Shown piece by piece: positions 22,650 to 35,810 of a DNA stretch of 64,000 nt. Numbering within the stretch: position 1 is the stretch's first letter; every line of letters starts with the position of its first letter. Made by a program: the position numbers and the translations under genes. Below the pieces are notes generated by a model, which was not told the origin of the DNA, did not search any database, and saw only the letters and a list, made by a program, of their open reading frames with translations. This stretch comes from Protonemura montana. Its lineage: Eukaryota; Arthropoda; Insecta; Plecoptera; Nemouridae. The stretch spans positions 12,190,350 to 12,254,349 of the forward strand of contig OX387611.1 in the NCBI GenBank assembly GCA_947568835.1, given 5' to 3'.

Positions 22650-23715
22650 CCGAACGGTTTGTCGTGTTGGAAACACCGGTTCTTGTTAGATCACCGAAGT
22701 TGAGCAACACTGCGCTGGGTCAGGTATTGGATGGGTGACCATCATACACATGACCAGTTCTGTTCGGGAGAGAGGTTGGAGGGATGAAAGTTAAGCAACA
22801 CTGCGCTGAGTCAGGTATTGGATGCGTGACCATCATACACATGACCAGTTCTGTTCGGGAGAGAGGTTGGAGGGATGAAAGTTAAGCAACACTGCGCTGA
22901 GTCAGGTATTGGATGCGTGACCATCATACACATGACCAGTTCTGTTCGGGAGAGAGGTTGGAGGGATGAAAGTTAAGTAACACTGCGCTGAGTCAGGTAT
23001 TGGATGGGTGACCATCATACACATGACCAGTTCTGTTCGGGGGAGAGGTTGGAGGGATGAAAGTTAAGCAACACTGCGCTGGGTCAGGTATTGGATGGGT
23101 GTCCATCATACACATGACCAGTTCTGTTCGGGAGAGAGGTTGGAGGGATGAAAGTTAAGCAACACTGCGTTGGGTCAGGTATTGAATGGGTGGCCATCAT
23201 ACACATGACCAGTTCTGTTTGGGAGAGAGGTTGGAGGGATGAAAGTTAAGCAACACTGCGCTGAGTCAGGTATTGGATGGGTGACCATCATACACATGAC
23301 CAGTTCTGTTTGGGAGAGAGGTTGGAGGGATGGAAGTTAAGCAACACTGCGCTGGGTCAGGTATTGGACGGGTGATCATCATACACATGACCAGTTCTGT
23401 TCGGGAGAGAGGTTGGAGGGATGAAAGTTAGTACAGCAACTTCACTCGCCTTGCTTATCAACCTCTCGACAGCATGGATTTGTGGAGGAATCCTGTTGTT
23501 CGCGTTGTACCGTCCTTCGGAAGGGACGTTAAGCCGGTGGTCCCCTTGATCTTCGACAGGAGTAGGCTACGTGCCGGCACCGGGTTTCACCTCCTCCCTT
23601 CTAGACTAGGTTCGGTTCATCATCATCCACTCATTCACCGACGCCATTAGACGAGTGCCACACGGCCAGTTGTAAAACAGTGCGTCGTTAAACACCACAA
23701 ATAATAATAATAATA
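22650..23715 (+). mobile_element. 5S-headed SINE with eight 91-bp units (copy C, full length)
   Basis: The head ccgaacggtttgtcgtgttgg is at 22650, units start at about 22697 and every 91 bases to 23334, and the tail runs from 23425 to gcgtcgttaaacaccac and an AAT-rich end (23695-23715). The simple aataat end is typical of retroposed 3' ends. Confidence 0.9.
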
Positions 23716-23959
23716 GACTTCAAAAGTATAACTTAAATAAAATAAACGCGCTCACCTGCAACACGATTCTAGTCGAGTTTATGAAGTCGCCACGTGTGAG
23801 AATCTTTGCTTTAAGTGGCAGCACCTGTCAAATCTTCTAGCCTCGACATTGTCTTCACAAAACATTATCTTGACCGTGAAAATTCATGATTAATGAGATA
23901 GTAATCGATTAATTTAAGTGAATTACCCACCAGACACTTTAAACTTCCTACATTTTTCA
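23716..23959. other. Short single-copy spacer in intron 1
   Basis: No gene or element recognised. Confidence 0.4.
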
Positions 23960-24558
23960 ATGACAACCCTTGTTTCACCCACCCATTACTATTACATTGT
24001 GATGAACTACCCGATGCCGGGCACGGGTTACTTGTTTTAGATTGCCATGACAACCCTTGTTTCACCCACCCATTACTATTACATTGTGATGAACTTCCCA
24101 ATGCCAGGCACGGGTTACTTGTTTTAGATTGCCATGACAACCCTTGTTTCACCCACCCATTACTATTACATTGTGATGAACTTCCCAATGCCAGGCACGG
24201 GTTACTTGTTTTAGATTGCCATGACAACCCTTGTTTCACCCACCCATTACTATTACATTGTGATGAACTGCCCGATGCCAGGCACGGGTTACTTGTTTTA
24301 GATTGCCATGACAACCCTTGTTTCACCCACCCATTACTATTACATTGTGATGAACTGCCCGATGCCGGGCACGGGTAACTTGTTTTAGATTGCCATGACA
24401 GCCCTTGTTTCACCCACTCATTACTATTACATTGTGATGAACTGCCCAATGCCGGGCACGGGTTACTTGTTTTAGATTGCCATGACAACCCTTGTTTCAC
24501 CCACCCATTACTATTACATTGTGATGAACTGCCCGATGCCGGGCACGGGTTACTTGGT
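23960..24558 (+). repeat. 87-bp minisatellite, about 7 copies
   Basis: The unit starts ccatgacaacccttgtttca and includes a perfect small inverted repeat, gcccg-atgc-cgggc. Because 87 is divisible by three, the minus strand stays open for 211 codons as a 29-residue repeat (VKQGLSWQSKTSNPC...). It has no signal peptide or known motif and is treated as a shadow. Part of the unit (ttgtcatggcaatctaaaa) also occurs once at about 28354 in reverse. Confidence 0.95.
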
Positions 24559-25318
24559 TTTGTACTCTCGTTAAGGGGTCTACAAAGTTAAAATGATTAA
24601 TTTGAGCCCCACGGCACTGTCAAGTTTATGTGATTCAAGTTATGGGAATGTTTTTGGGCACCATGTCCAATAGAAGTGTATTAAAAAGGACCTCACATTC
24701 GAAATAATTAGTAGGCAATGTCACACTAGAGAGCGTTTATAACATCGGTAGCCAACATGCTATTAATAATTGATAAACCATTGTTCTCGTTGCCGACTCT
24801 GCGTTTCCATGGTTACAAACTGATTTATTATCCTCTGTCATCTCCGGTCACGTACGTAAGTAACCTACGCAAGTAATTTATATATATATATATATTTTTT
24901 GTAAAGAACTACATTGTAGCAAGGCATTTTTACAGAATTGCTAAAAATAAGGAATTTTAATGATGATTTTTAGACTCATGTCTACTTGATTTATCCTTAG
25001 CACAAGTTTTTAACAAAAACTATTTTAACTGGGTTTTGAATGCTAAGTAAAGGGCTACTAAATTTCCCGACGTTTCGTAACATGTACTTGTTACTTCTTC
25101 AGAGGTTTGAGCAGTCCTGACAATTTTCTGATAACAAAATAATTTAAATAATAATAATAATTTTTTTAAATCTTCTGCATTTAAGGCCAGTTTTAAAATA
25201 TCTGTTGGTTAATATTGATTGAAGTCTTTGACAGGCTGTTACCATGGCGAAAAGTCGTAACCCGGCGATTCTATTTTTTACAGACATTCTTAAAATTGCT
25301 CCAAATGTATAGATATGG
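24559..25318. other. Intron 1 spacer with TA microsatellite and old dispersed repeat
   Basis: A short TA tract is near 24880. At 24990-25140 lies a sequence (acgtttcgtaacatgtactt, gttacttcttcagagg) that recurs inverted near 11150-11290, so it is a dispersed repeat, possibly retrotransposon-derived. No gene. Confidence 0.5.
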
Positions 25319-26145
25319 TTCTCATGAGATCACCGAAGTTAAGCAACACTGCGCTGGGTCAGGTATTGGATGGGTGACCATCATACACATGACCAGTTCT
25401 GTTCGGGAGAGAGGTTGGAGGGATGAAAGTTAAGCAACACTGCGCTGGGTCAGGTATTGGATGGGTGTCCATCATACACATGACCAGTTCTGTTTGGGAG
25501 AGAGGTTGGAGGGATGAAAGTTAAGCAACACTGCGCTGGGTCAGGTATTGGATGGGTGACCATCATACACATGACCAGTTCTGTTCGGGAGAGAGGTTGG
25601 AGGGATGAAAGTTAAGCAACACTGCGCTGGGTCAGGTATTGGATGGGTGACCATCATACACATGACCAGTTCTGTTCGGGAGAGAGGTTGGAGGGATGAA
25701 AGTTAAGTAACACTGCGCTGGGTCAGGTATTGGATGGGTGACCATACATGACCAGTTCTGTTTGGGAGAGAGGTTGGAGGGATGAAAGTTAAGCAACACT
25801 GCGCTGGGTCAGGTATTGGATGGGTGACCATCATACACATGACCAGTTCTGTTCGGGAGAGAGGTTGGAGAGATGAAAGTTAGTACAGCAACTTCACTCG
25901 CCTTGATTATCAACCTCTCGACAGCATGGATTTGTGGAGGAATCCTGCTGTTCGCGTTGTACCGTCCTTCGGAAGGGACGTGAAGCCGGTGGTCCCCTTG
26001 GTCTTCGACAGGAGTAGGCTACGTGCCGGCACCGGGTTTCACCTCCTCCCTTCTAGGCTATTTTATCATCCACTCATTCACCGACGCCATTAGACCAGTG
26101 CTGCATGGCCAGATGTCAAAACAGTGCGTCAACACAATAATCAAT
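25319..26145 (+). mobile_element. 5S-headed SINE with six 91-bp units (copy D)
   Basis: The head is reduced to about 15 bases, ctcatgagatcaccg. Six units start at 25336; one (about 25745) has lost five bases. The tail has the aaggga core and ends near cagtgcgtcaacacaataat. Confidence 0.85.
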
Positions 26146-27730
26146 CAAGGTTTGAATATTTTTAATTTTGAAATTAAACCAAAAACGAGAGAAAAACTAC
26201 GTCACAAATCGCGTTATCAAATATCGTCTTCTTTTAAAACTTCAAACTTTTGAGACTCAAGTCTCAAAGTTTTGCATAACTCCACTTGAAAAATCAGGTG
26301 ACTTCACCTTTTCATATCACATCGAATTCACATACACATTAGGGTTTGTTTTGGGGTGTGGAAATCAAATAAATTTATATTGAATTATATTAAAAACATT
26401 TAATGTTAGGTTACTTGCGTCAAGAATTCTACGCAGTGGTTTTTTTTTAGGAATCGTGATCAAATAATAACTACACGCGTTAGTTTCTTTCATTTCGATC
26501 ACGTTGACCCAGAGGCTGGAGCCCAGTCTGTGATTAGCATAGCTGTCAAAACTCCCCCCCTGCCAGCCCCTGCCAGCCCCTGCCAGCCCCTGCCGCCCCC
26601 TGCCACCCCCTGCCGCCCCCTGGCGCCCCCTGCCACCCCCCTGCCGCCCCCTTTCCATCTAATTGCTAGCAAATTGATGGTAAAATTACCGTCTTCAAAG
26701 CGTTTTGTCTGGTGAAATGCACCAACTAATATCAAAGATGAATCTGTGATTATATGTTGGTATACGAGGTGCATTTTATTCTTGAAATCTTCAAGGTGTT
26801 TGAAGACTTTTAGATCTTTTACAATCAAAGGTTTTTGCTGAAAGTTAAGTTTCTTTGAGATTTTTTTTTAAATGTATTTTTTCAAATTTTTTTGTTAATC
26901 TGTATATTTTTACAAGAAAAATCGTTTTTTTTTTTTTTTTTTTTTTTTTTTATATATATATTTTTTTTTATAAGATGATTGATGTATTCAATTTTTTTAC
27001 ATAGTTTTTATCTCGTGTCGCTTCTCTTTAATCTACACGTCTTAAAACCAAAGTATCATAAATTTTAATAAATCTATAAAAAAAGCTGTTCATAAACATC
27101 AACAAAAGCGGAAAGACCCACACAAAATATTAATAACTCAAATGACATATTTTAATATTTACATTCGATCCTTGACTTGCGCCTGACATAAAATTCGAAT
27201 TGATTATCAAACACAAATAACCTCCAGACAAAACAGACTGTAGTTCAGTTACAAGCACAGAAACCAATGACCATTCATACTTTAATATTCCAAGAACGAA
27301 ATATTACACCTATACACCTTTAAACATCATTCGCCAGACCAAGCATATGCCTATATTAGGCCGTTGTCCCACTCTACCCACCTCATTTATCCCACTCTGA
27401 CCACAAACTCAGTAGGTGCCATAATCTTCAACTTTCTCACTCCAACCAACATCAAACTAAAACATCTCCTCTCACTTCAACCAATCGCTAGTTCCAATAC
27501 CAGAGCGTGGAATTCATCTCACTTTTACTGCAGTAGGCATTTAGTTTTCTCTTCCTCTGAACGGTCTGTGACGTCAGAATGTAGTGGGATGTTATAGGAG
27601 GTGACCCAGTTGTAGCTGACATGTGTGTTTCTTTGGGTTTGTAAATACCTGTCTTGAGATGTTGAGAGCCGTCCCGGTTTCTTGGTGGATAGATTAAGGT
27701 TCAAATTAGGGTTAGAGCGTGATGTTGACA
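26146..27730. other. Intron 1 sequence with C-rich and T-rich simple repeats
   Basis: No gene. 26549-26652 is a C-rich tract of ctgcc(a/g)ccccc units whose minus strand is rich in runs of five G (possible G-quadruplex). 26922-26970 is a long T-run followed by TATA repeats. The open frames across the C-rich tract are shadows. Confidence 0.6.
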
Positions 27731-27961
27731 TGATTGATTGATTTGTTGTGCTTAACGACGCACTGTTTTGACAATGGGCCCTGTGGCGCTGAATGGTGTT
27801 GTTAATAATTGGTTGATTATGATGATAAGTATGAAGGGGATTATCGGTTTGATGTCCCTTCCGAAGGACGGTACAACTCGAACAACAGGATTCCTACACA
27901 AATCCATGCTGTCGAGAGGTTGATAAGCAAGGCGAGTGAAGTTGCTGTACTAACTTTCATA
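27731..27961 (-). mobile_element. 5S SINE tail, 5'-truncated (copy E)
   Basis: Contains only the tail, from cttaacgacgcactgttttg through the cccttccgaaggacggtaca core to ctaactttcat. No 91-bp unit is left, as expected for 5'-truncated retroposition. Confidence 0.8.
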
Positions 27962-29225
27962 ATTCCATATGTACTCCTTTTCAGCTAGAGTACATACTTG
28001 TTCCGGCAGAGGCTCCACCAGTCGTTTTGGAAATGTTGGTCAACGGTCATATATATACAAATCAGCTCCGCTGATGTCCGCCGTTTTCCCTTTGCTATAA
28101 ATGTTATTTAATGTCAAGATTTGTTCTTATTCAAGCTATTAGAAGAATGTTTCTAGCATTTCTGTCAGTACTTTCAAATATTGTCACTAAAATAATAACT
28201 GCAATTTTGTCGCAGTGCTGCGGGGTTCTCATTGTACTTGAATTTTCTCTCACGGGCTAGACCTGTTTTGGGTTAAGCAACACTGGACTGGGCTAGTTGT
28301 TGGTTTGGCGACCGCTTATTATTATGAAAAGACAATTAAGGTACAAAGACAACTTGTCATGGCAATCTAAAATAAAAATAAGCACCAAAAGCCGGTGCTT
28401 TTGGTGTGAAAGTGGTTTATTGGATTCATTGCAAGATTGACAGGCACGACGAAGATAGCCGAGCTTCGAAGGAAGTTGAGGGTGAACCCGTCGTGCCGTA
28501 AGCAAACTTTCATGTAACTATCAACCCAAGTACGAGTAGTTGACAAATCTTTTACAATATCTTGATCAAAATCTGACTAAACATGTGAGCGCCTGTTTTT
28601 TCTTAAGGAGGTAGCAAACAATTTAAAAATCACATCACTCATTTCAGCTGCAATACGCAGCAGGTGAACTGCAAGTTTACTCAGAAAATAGCTAAAATGT
28701 GTCGTCTTTCAACTATCGTTGCTATAGTCATTTGGCCAAACGCCAACTGCCGTTATTTTGTGTCACTCAATCAATGTGTTATAATTATAAAGCACTGCAG
28801 CACAAGCATCGTGACGCCAACCAAACTACCTCCTGTCTCAACCCGTTCCTAACACCAGACAAGACCGTCAGACCTTTCGCCTCCAAAATACTAATTAGTG
28901 AAAACGGTAATTTCTGCCTCGAGTTTTCTAAATAAATCACTCAGAAATTGCGTGGCTGGTCGATCGTGTGCGAAGATCACGTTCTCTTCTGATAGATTTG
29001 ATCGTCAGTAGGAACCTAAATCAAGTACCTGTACATGCAAAACCATTATTTATAACTGACGCTGTGATTTATGAACCTAAATACACTGAAATATTACAAC
29101 GTTATCGAATCAGTTTCATGCTCGAACCTGGAAATGAACGCAGTCAAATTTTACATGATTTTAAAATTACTATTCAGGCATGTGGATTTATGCGTATTTG
29201 TTTTTATAAAATATTATGTTTCGAT
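27962..29225. other. Intron 1 spacer with a 5S-like fragment and a perfect hairpin
   Basis: 28271-28318 resembles 5S rRNA (gttaagcaacactgg ... ggcgaccgct), a degraded head of another 5S-type SINE. 28383-28406 is a perfect 10-base inverted repeat, caccaaaagc-cggt-gcttttggtg. No supported gene. Confidence 0.5.
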
Positions 29226-30283
29226 GGGACAGGGTGGGTTCTTGGCACGCTGCAAGCACAGCCATGGTGTGGTTCATACCCCACGACCTCAAGGCAAGGC
29301 TGGGACACGAGACATGGGACATGGGGGCAGGGTCCAGGCAAGGCTGGGACACGAGACATGGGACATGGGGGCAGGGTCCATGTTAGGCAGGGCGCGATGG
29401 GACAGGGTGGGTTCTTGGCACGCTGCAAGCACAGCCGTGGTGTGGTTCATACCCTACGACCTCCAGGCAAGGCTGGGACACGAGGCATGGGACATGGGGG
29501 CAGGGTCCATGTTAGGCAGGGCGCGATGGGACAGGGTGGGTTCTTGGCACGCTGCAAGCACAGCCATGGTGTGGTTCATACCCCACGACCTCCAGGCAAG
29601 GCTGGGACACGAGACATGGGACATGAGGGCAGGGTCCAGGCAAGGCTGGGACACGAGACATGGGACATGGGGGCAGGGTCCAGGCAAGGCTGGGACACGA
29701 GACATGGGAAATGGGGGCAGGGTCCAGGCAAGACTGGGACACGAGACATGGGACATGGGGGCAGGGTCCAGGCAAGGCTGGGACATGGGACATAGGACAT
29801 GGGGACAGGGTCCAGGCAAGGCTGGGACATGGGACATGGGGGCAGGGTCCAGGCAAGGCTGGGACACGTGACATGGGACATGGGGACAGGGTCCAGGCAA
29901 GGCTGGGACACGAGACATGGGACATGGGACATAGGGGCAGGGTCCAGGCAAGGCTGGGACATGGGACATAGGGGCAGGGTCCAGGTAAGGCTGGGACACG
30001 TGACATGGGACATGGGGACAGGGTCCAGGCAAGGCTGGGACATGGGACATGGGGGCAGGGTCCAGGCAAGGCTGGGACACGTGACATGGGACATGGGGAC
30101 AGGGTCCAGGCAAGGCTGGGACACGAGACATGGGACATGGGACATAGGGGCAGGGTCCAGGCAAGGCTGGGACATGGGACATAGGGGCAGGGTCCAGGCA
30201 AGGCTGGGACACGTGACATGGGACATGGGGACAGGGTCCAGGCAAGGCTGGGACATGGGACATGGGGGCAGGGTCCACGTTAG
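29226..30283 (+). repeat. G-rich composite minisatellite (about 127-, 45- and 36-bp units)
   Basis: The array starts with longer units that include gggttcttggcacgctgcaa, and then turns into short units built from gggcagggtccaggcaaggc, tgggacacgagacatgggac and atgggg. Units with and without a nine-base segment alternate. Many GGG/GGGG runs on the plus strand could form G-quadruplexes. Minus-strand frames (up to 289 codons, Pro/Cys/His-rich) and plus-strand frames stay open only because unit lengths are multiples of three. Confidence 0.9.
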
Positions 30284-31734
30284 GCTTTAGTGCATTACAG
30301 ATGCCTTCACGCACCATTACCAATACATATCAAGCTCCATTTACAGATGCTTTACAAGACGTACTTAGCGGCGAGTCACGAAACCAGAACTGCAGAATTG
30401 CATAATTGTTTCGCAACTAGCAATAAAATGCACCTTGTATGCATTTCTGTAAGTAATGAATTTCACGAATCATTATTGCGACGTTTTTTTTATCAGAAAT
30501 ATGCCGAGCAAATAAAATGAAATGCAGTGGTGGAACTTTGTGGTGGGAGACAACGGATTATTTGATAAGTTAAGCAGCACTGCGCTGTGTCCAGGGATGG
30601 GTGGGTGACCGCTGTTATTTGCTAAATAAGTAATGAGCACTTTCTGTTTATAAATTGTCTGGAAACGTTCAGGAAGGGGAAAGGTCAAGCGTGGGATCCG
30701 GATTGTATCCAGGGCTTGCTTTTAGGACTACCTTCATGAGCATGAATTGGTATCACGGTATGCAAATCAATTAATAAAGTCAATAAAATTAGCAATTGAG
30801 TGATGAAAGTTCAGTTCACAAGAAAAAGCAAATTTTGGGGCAGATCAAAATTTGATATTCCGAGAGAAAACATTTGAATTTGAGAAATAATACTGCAATC
30901 CATTCTGATTTATTTATTTTGTATCCTTCACTTAATTAGACTCTTGTTTATGAGCGTAGCGAAATCTTAAATTTTACTTACCTAACCTCACCAAACATCT
31001 GCTCCGATTTGAACAAAATTTTCAGAGCACATTTTTGTGTGTTTCAACTTAAATTGCCTGCATTTTTCAACAAAATCAATCAAATTGTTTCTAAACTATT
31101 TCAAATTTACGAAAATTCTCAGATTTTGTTAAACCGTTTTTGAGATGTACCGCCAAAAGCGTTCAATATTTTTTCTTCAAACTTTGCAAAGATGTGAAAC
31201 GCATAAAAACGACGTACTTGCAAAGTTTCTGAGCACGTAGATATGTATTTTTATATTTTTTTTTCAAAAAATTTCCGCCTTAATTTTGTCATTTTTTGCT
31301 GTTTTTGCTACACACTATCGCTACGCTCATCCCACAAAGCAACTCAAATTTCGTTCGCGAAGCCCTAATTTTGAGAAAACCAGTAAGATATTGTCAATTT
31401 CTACATTGTATAGATTTGCCACTCCTACATCCTGTGCAATTTGCATAGGTTTACCTGTAGAGGTGTTATTGCACAATTGCAAGCTCCGAGGCAGGTAATG
31501 TCGAGATGTGTTTACCTGGAATCGTCAAGCCATGTTTGTTCATTTTACAGCACAATCTATTTATAACAAAGTGTATCACCTTTATAAACAAGCAACTGAT
31601 GATTCGTATTATTTACCTGTCGTATTTCTTTGCGTCAGAGACGGAGCGCTAATTTCAAACCGTCTTCGTAGAAACTTTTAAACCAAAAAAACTCGCCGTA
31701 ATTTCAAATTAAGTTCGTTATTTCTCGCATTTGA
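30284..31734. other. Intron 1 spacer with 5S-like fragment and a diverged dispersed repeat
   Basis: 30565-30622 is 5S-like (aagttaagcagcactgcg ... gggtgggtgaccgct). 31200-31400 is a diverged copy of 47880-48050 (both share ttaattttgtc/atc, gctgttttt, atcgctac/tg and tttcg(t)tcgcgaagccc-like blocks). No gene. Confidence 0.5.
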
Positions 31735-31978
31735 GACATCGAAAAATGGCCGCCAAATGACTGCTCAACTTCCACAAAAATGTAGAATACCGCCAGGCGG
31801 AGCCACCGTCGTTTCGTGTGTTCAGAAATTTAATTTCGTTATTTCTCGCAGATTACTCGCATTTGAGACTGGTTTACACTCAATTAATCTTTATTAATGC
31901 AAACCTCAACGATTGACAAACATCTATCAAGATATTTTGAGTCGTTATTATTTAATTGTAGAGGTTTGTTAAAAAAAA
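31735..31978 (-). mobile_element. Conserved flank of the 60-bp-module element, copy 2
   Basis: Runs from ccgccaaatgactgctcaac to the first 60-bp unit and matches 22120-22335 in reverse orientation. Confidence 0.8.
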
Positions 31979-32463
31979 CAGCAGCAAGCGCTATCGGGTG
32001 GCCCCTACCGTTACCATATGTTGCCGGCCTCGTTTGCTCAGCAGCAAGCGCCATCGGGTGGCGACTACCGTTACCACGTGTTGCCGGCCTCGTTTGCTCA
32101 GCAGCAAGCGCCATCGTGTGGCACCTACCGTTACCACGTGTTGCCGGCCTTGTTTGCTCAGCAGCAAGCGCCATCGGGTGGCACCTACAGTTACCACGTG
32201 TTGCCGGCTTCGTTTGCTCAGTAGCAAGAGTTATCTGGTGGCACCTACCGTTACCACGTGTTGCCGGCTTCGTTTGCTCAGCAGCAAGAGTTATCTGGTG
32301 GCACCTACCGTTACCACGTGTTGCCGGCCTCGTTTGCTCAGCAGCAAGCGCCATCGTGTGGCACCTACCGTTACCACGTGTTGCCGGCCTCGTTTGCTCA
32401 GCAGCAAGCGCCATCGGGTGGCACCTACCGTTACCACGTGTTGCCGGCCTCGTTTGCTCAACA
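31979..32463 (-). repeat. 60-bp minisatellite, locus 2, about 8 copies, fused to a SINE array
   Basis: Reverse orientation of the 21514-22119 unit, with two adjacent copies carrying the variant gagttatctgg. At the right end the sequence passes from tcgtttgctca directly into acagcgctgggtcagg of a 91-bp SINE unit, with no spacer. Confidence 0.9.
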
Positions 32464-33210
32464 GCGCTGGGTCAGGTATTGGATGGGTGACCATCATACA
32501 CATGACCAGTTCTGTTCGGGAGAGAGGTTGGAGGGATGAAAGTTAAGCAACACTGCGCTGGGTCAGGTATTGGATGGGTGACCATCATACACATGGCCAG
32601 TTCTGTTCGGGAGAGAGGTTGGAGGGATGAAAGTTAAGCAACACTGCGCTGGGTCAGGTATTGGATGGGTGACCATCATACACATGACAAGTTCTGTTCG
32701 GGAGAGAGGTTGGAGAGATGAAAGTTAAGCAACACTGCGCTGGGTCAGGTATTGGATGGGTGACCATCATACACATGACCAGTTCTGTTCGGGAGAGAGG
32801 TTGGAGGGATGAAAGTTAAGCAACACTGCGCTGGGTCAGGTATTGGATGGGTGACCATCATACACATGACCAGTTCTGTTCGGGAGAGAGGTTCGAGGGA
32901 TGAAATTTAGTTCAGCAACTTCACTCGCCTTGCTTATCAACCTCTCGACAGCATGGATTTGTGAAGGAATCCTGTTGTTCGCGTTGTACCGTCCTTCGGA
33001 AGGGACGTTAAGCCGGTGGTCCCCTTGGTGCTTTTCGACAGGAGTAGGCTACGTGCCAGCACCGGGTTTCCCCTCCTCCCTTCTAGGCTAGGTTAGGTTC
33101 ATCATCATCCTCATCATCATCCACTCATTCACCGACGCCATTAGACCAGTGCCGCATGGCCATATGTCAAAACAGTGCGTCGTTAAACACCACAAATAAT
33201 AATAATCTTC
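32464..33210 (+). mobile_element. 5S SINE with a partial and four full 91-bp units (copy F)
   Basis: The head is missing. The copy begins inside a unit at the fusion with the 60-bp array. Full units start at about 32541, 32632, 32723 and 32814; the tail runs from 32905 to caccacaaataataataat. Confidence 0.85.
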
Positions 33211-33226
33211 TATCTCTAGAGATAGA
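33209..33226. repeat. Perfect 18-bp palindrome next to the SINE end
   Basis: tctatctctagagatagat region: tctatctct followed by its exact complement agagataga, directly after the AAT tail of copy F. Possibly chance or part of the insertion site. Confidence 0.5.
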
Positions 33227-33932
33227 TTACCACAAATTTTGACTTTTATCAACAATGAAAAGCATATTATGAATATGAATATATTAATATATTATTATTA
33301 TATGGGTACAAACCGTTTCAGTCTACAGGCTTGCATGGGTAACAACTAAACAGGGAAATAAATAAAGCCAACGTTTATTAATCACAGGTGAATACATCAT
33401 ATTTGTGTGACCACTTATGCTATTAACTGTATAAATTCCTTTCCAGTATTATAAAACACCAGAACCTAGAAAAAAAGTGGGCAGATCACATGCAGCTCTT
33501 TCGTTTTCGACCACATGCTTCGTTTAAAACGTCAAAATCAAAGAAACAGCAAAAAAAATAAATAAAGCCTATACAAAATTATCAAAATCAACAAAAAAAC
33601 AAATCTTCCACTTTGATTTAAATAGTAATTCAGTAATTAATTAACCTAATATGACAATAATTAGCTTTGTGATATGCATGTGAGTTCAGTGTTGGAAGAC
33701 TCCACCCAACGACTCGCAACATCCTGGCCAAATGTAGCCGGTATTCTTGGGGCGCGGTCGCCCTTTGCCCACTGCTTGGCATCAGATGCTTTGCTGCATC
33801 ATTCGCTTGATTCACAGGCTCGAGCTCGAGCTCGCCGAGATGATTCAGATTTTAGAATTAACCGTGTGCTGGTTTCATCATGTTTGTCTTCTGCTCGACA
33901 GTCGATGAGCAAAAGTCAATGCAGGTGAATGA
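33227..33932. other. Intron 1 spacer, AT-rich then GC-richer
   Basis: No supported gene. An 84-codon open frame at 33674-33928 has no recognisable motif. A short gagctc repeat lies at about 33820. Confidence 0.4.
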
Positions 33933-35035
33933 AGCCATGTCTTGAGCTGGACAACCGCATGGACTGCAAGCTTTGTTAGGCAAGCCATGTCTTGGGCTGG
34001 ACAACAGCATGGACTGCAAGCGTTGTTTGGCAAGCCATGTCTTGAGCTGGACAACAGCATGGACTGCAAGCTTTGTTAGGCAAGCCATGTCTTGAGCTGG
34101 ACAACAGCATGGACTGCAAGCTTTGTTTGGCAAGCCATGTCTTGGGCTGGACAACAGCATGGACTGCAAGCGTTGTTTGGCAAGCCATGTCTTGAGCTGG
34201 ACAACAGCATGGACTGCAAGCTTTGTTAGGCAAGCCATGTCTTGAGCTGGACAACAGCATGGACTGCAAGCTTTGTTTGGCAAGCCATGTCTTGAGCTGG
34301 ACAACAGCATGGACTGCAAGCCATGTCTTGAGCTGGACAACCGCATGGACTGCAAGCCATGTCTTGAGCTGGACAACCGCATGGACTGCAAGCCATGTCT
34401 TGAGCTGGACAACCGCATGGACTGCAAGCTTTGTTTGGCAAGCCATGTCTTGAGCTGGACAACAGCATGGACTGCAAGCTTTGTTTGGCAAGCCATGTCT
34501 TGAGCTGGACAACAGCATGGACTGCAAGCCATGTCTTGAGCTGGACAACCGCATGGACTGCAAGCCATGTCTTGAGCTGGACAACCGCATGGACTGCAAG
34601 CTTTGTTTGGCAAGCCATGTCTTGAGCTGGACAACAGCATGGACTGCAAGCTTTGTTTGGCAAGCCATGTCTTGAGCTGGACAACAGCATGGACTGCAAG
34701 CCATGTCTTGAGCTGGACAACAGCATGGACTGCAAGCCATGTCTTGAGCTGGACAACCGCATGGACTGCAAGCCATGTCTTGAGCTGGACAACAGCATGG
34801 ACTGCAAGCATTGTTTGGCAAGCCATGTCTTGAGCTGGACAGCAGCATGGACTGCAAGCCATGTCTTGAGCTGGACAACAGCATGGACTGCAAGCTTTGT
34901 TTGGCAAGCCATGTCTTGAGCTGGACAACAGCATGGACTGCAAGCTTTGTTTGGCAAGCCATGTCTTGAGCTGGACAACAGCATGGACTGCAAGCTTTGT
35001 TTGGCAAGCCATGTCTTGAGCTGGACAACAGCATG
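33933..35035 (+). repeat. 50/36-bp two-length minisatellite
   Basis: Units agccatgtcttgagctggac, aacagcatggactgcaagc are followed or not by a 14-base segment (tttgtttggcaagc region), giving 50- and 36-base units in mixed order. Up to 384 codons stay open on the minus strand by periodicity. Variants c/a in aaccgc versus aacagc track with unit length. Confidence 0.95.
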
Positions 35036-35645
35036 GTTATGTGAATTTTTCTTAAATTTTAAATAAAACCAGTCGAATGATTCATAATGCACCCACCTAC
35101 GATTAAAGGAAGCCACCTATCAAATTACATCATCCATTCATGACTGTTCTTATGAATGACTGACTAAGCTTTACTATCCACCATTTATTCACTGAAATGA
35201 ACTAACAGAATAATGAAAGATGTCAGCAGATTAAGTTTCATCTTTCCAGCCGCCTACAAAATTGTCTCCAACTTGAAATATATGTAATTACGCTGCTCGG
35301 TATTAGTCAGTACTTTGAATCAACATCTGTTTACCATACGCGGGTTCATGGTTCAGCGTGCCCGTGCAATTCCGAGTCAAGCGAGTTTTGTTCTACAGGG
35401 ATTTGGGAGTGACATAAGAACACACATTTTTAGTGGGCGTGTCCGTTTAGGATAGGAGACAAAAGATAAATACGATCGCAGCTCAGTTGTTTTTTTATTT
35501 GATGTCAGCTGGTCGACGGTCGTAGGAAGTTCTGCATTCCATTTCCTGTTAAGGTGAAGGACGAGTCTCACCTCGAGTATTTTCTGGTCGAAATCGAGAT
35601 GTCCTCATTCGACTCTTTCTGTTGTTGCTTGGGGACGACTCGAGG
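35036..35645. other. Intron 1 spacer
   Basis: No coding signal, RNA gene or repeat recognised. Confidence 0.4.
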
Positions 35646-35810
35646 CTTCCCTTCCCATCCTTCGCTTGCTGGTTTCAGCTTCCTTCCCATCCTTCGCTTG
35701 CTGGTTTCAGCTTCCTTCCCATCCTTCGCTTGCTGGTTTCAGCTTCCTTCCCATCCTTCGCTTGCTGGTTTCAGCTTCCTTCCTATCCTTCACTTGCTGG
35801 TTTCAACTCC
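35646..35810 (+). repeat. 32-bp minisatellite, about 5 copies
   Basis: Unit cttccttcccatccttcgct, tgctggtttcag; the last copies carry tatcc and cac changes. Confidence 0.9.

Noticed and set aside
28383..28406. Rho-independent-style terminator hairpin
   Set aside because: The hairpin is perfect but lies in a eukaryotic intron with no following T-run, so a bacterial terminator is not meaningful here.
33674..33928. 84-codon plus-strand ORF
   Set aside because: No motif or splice context; probably chance in GC-richer intron DNA.
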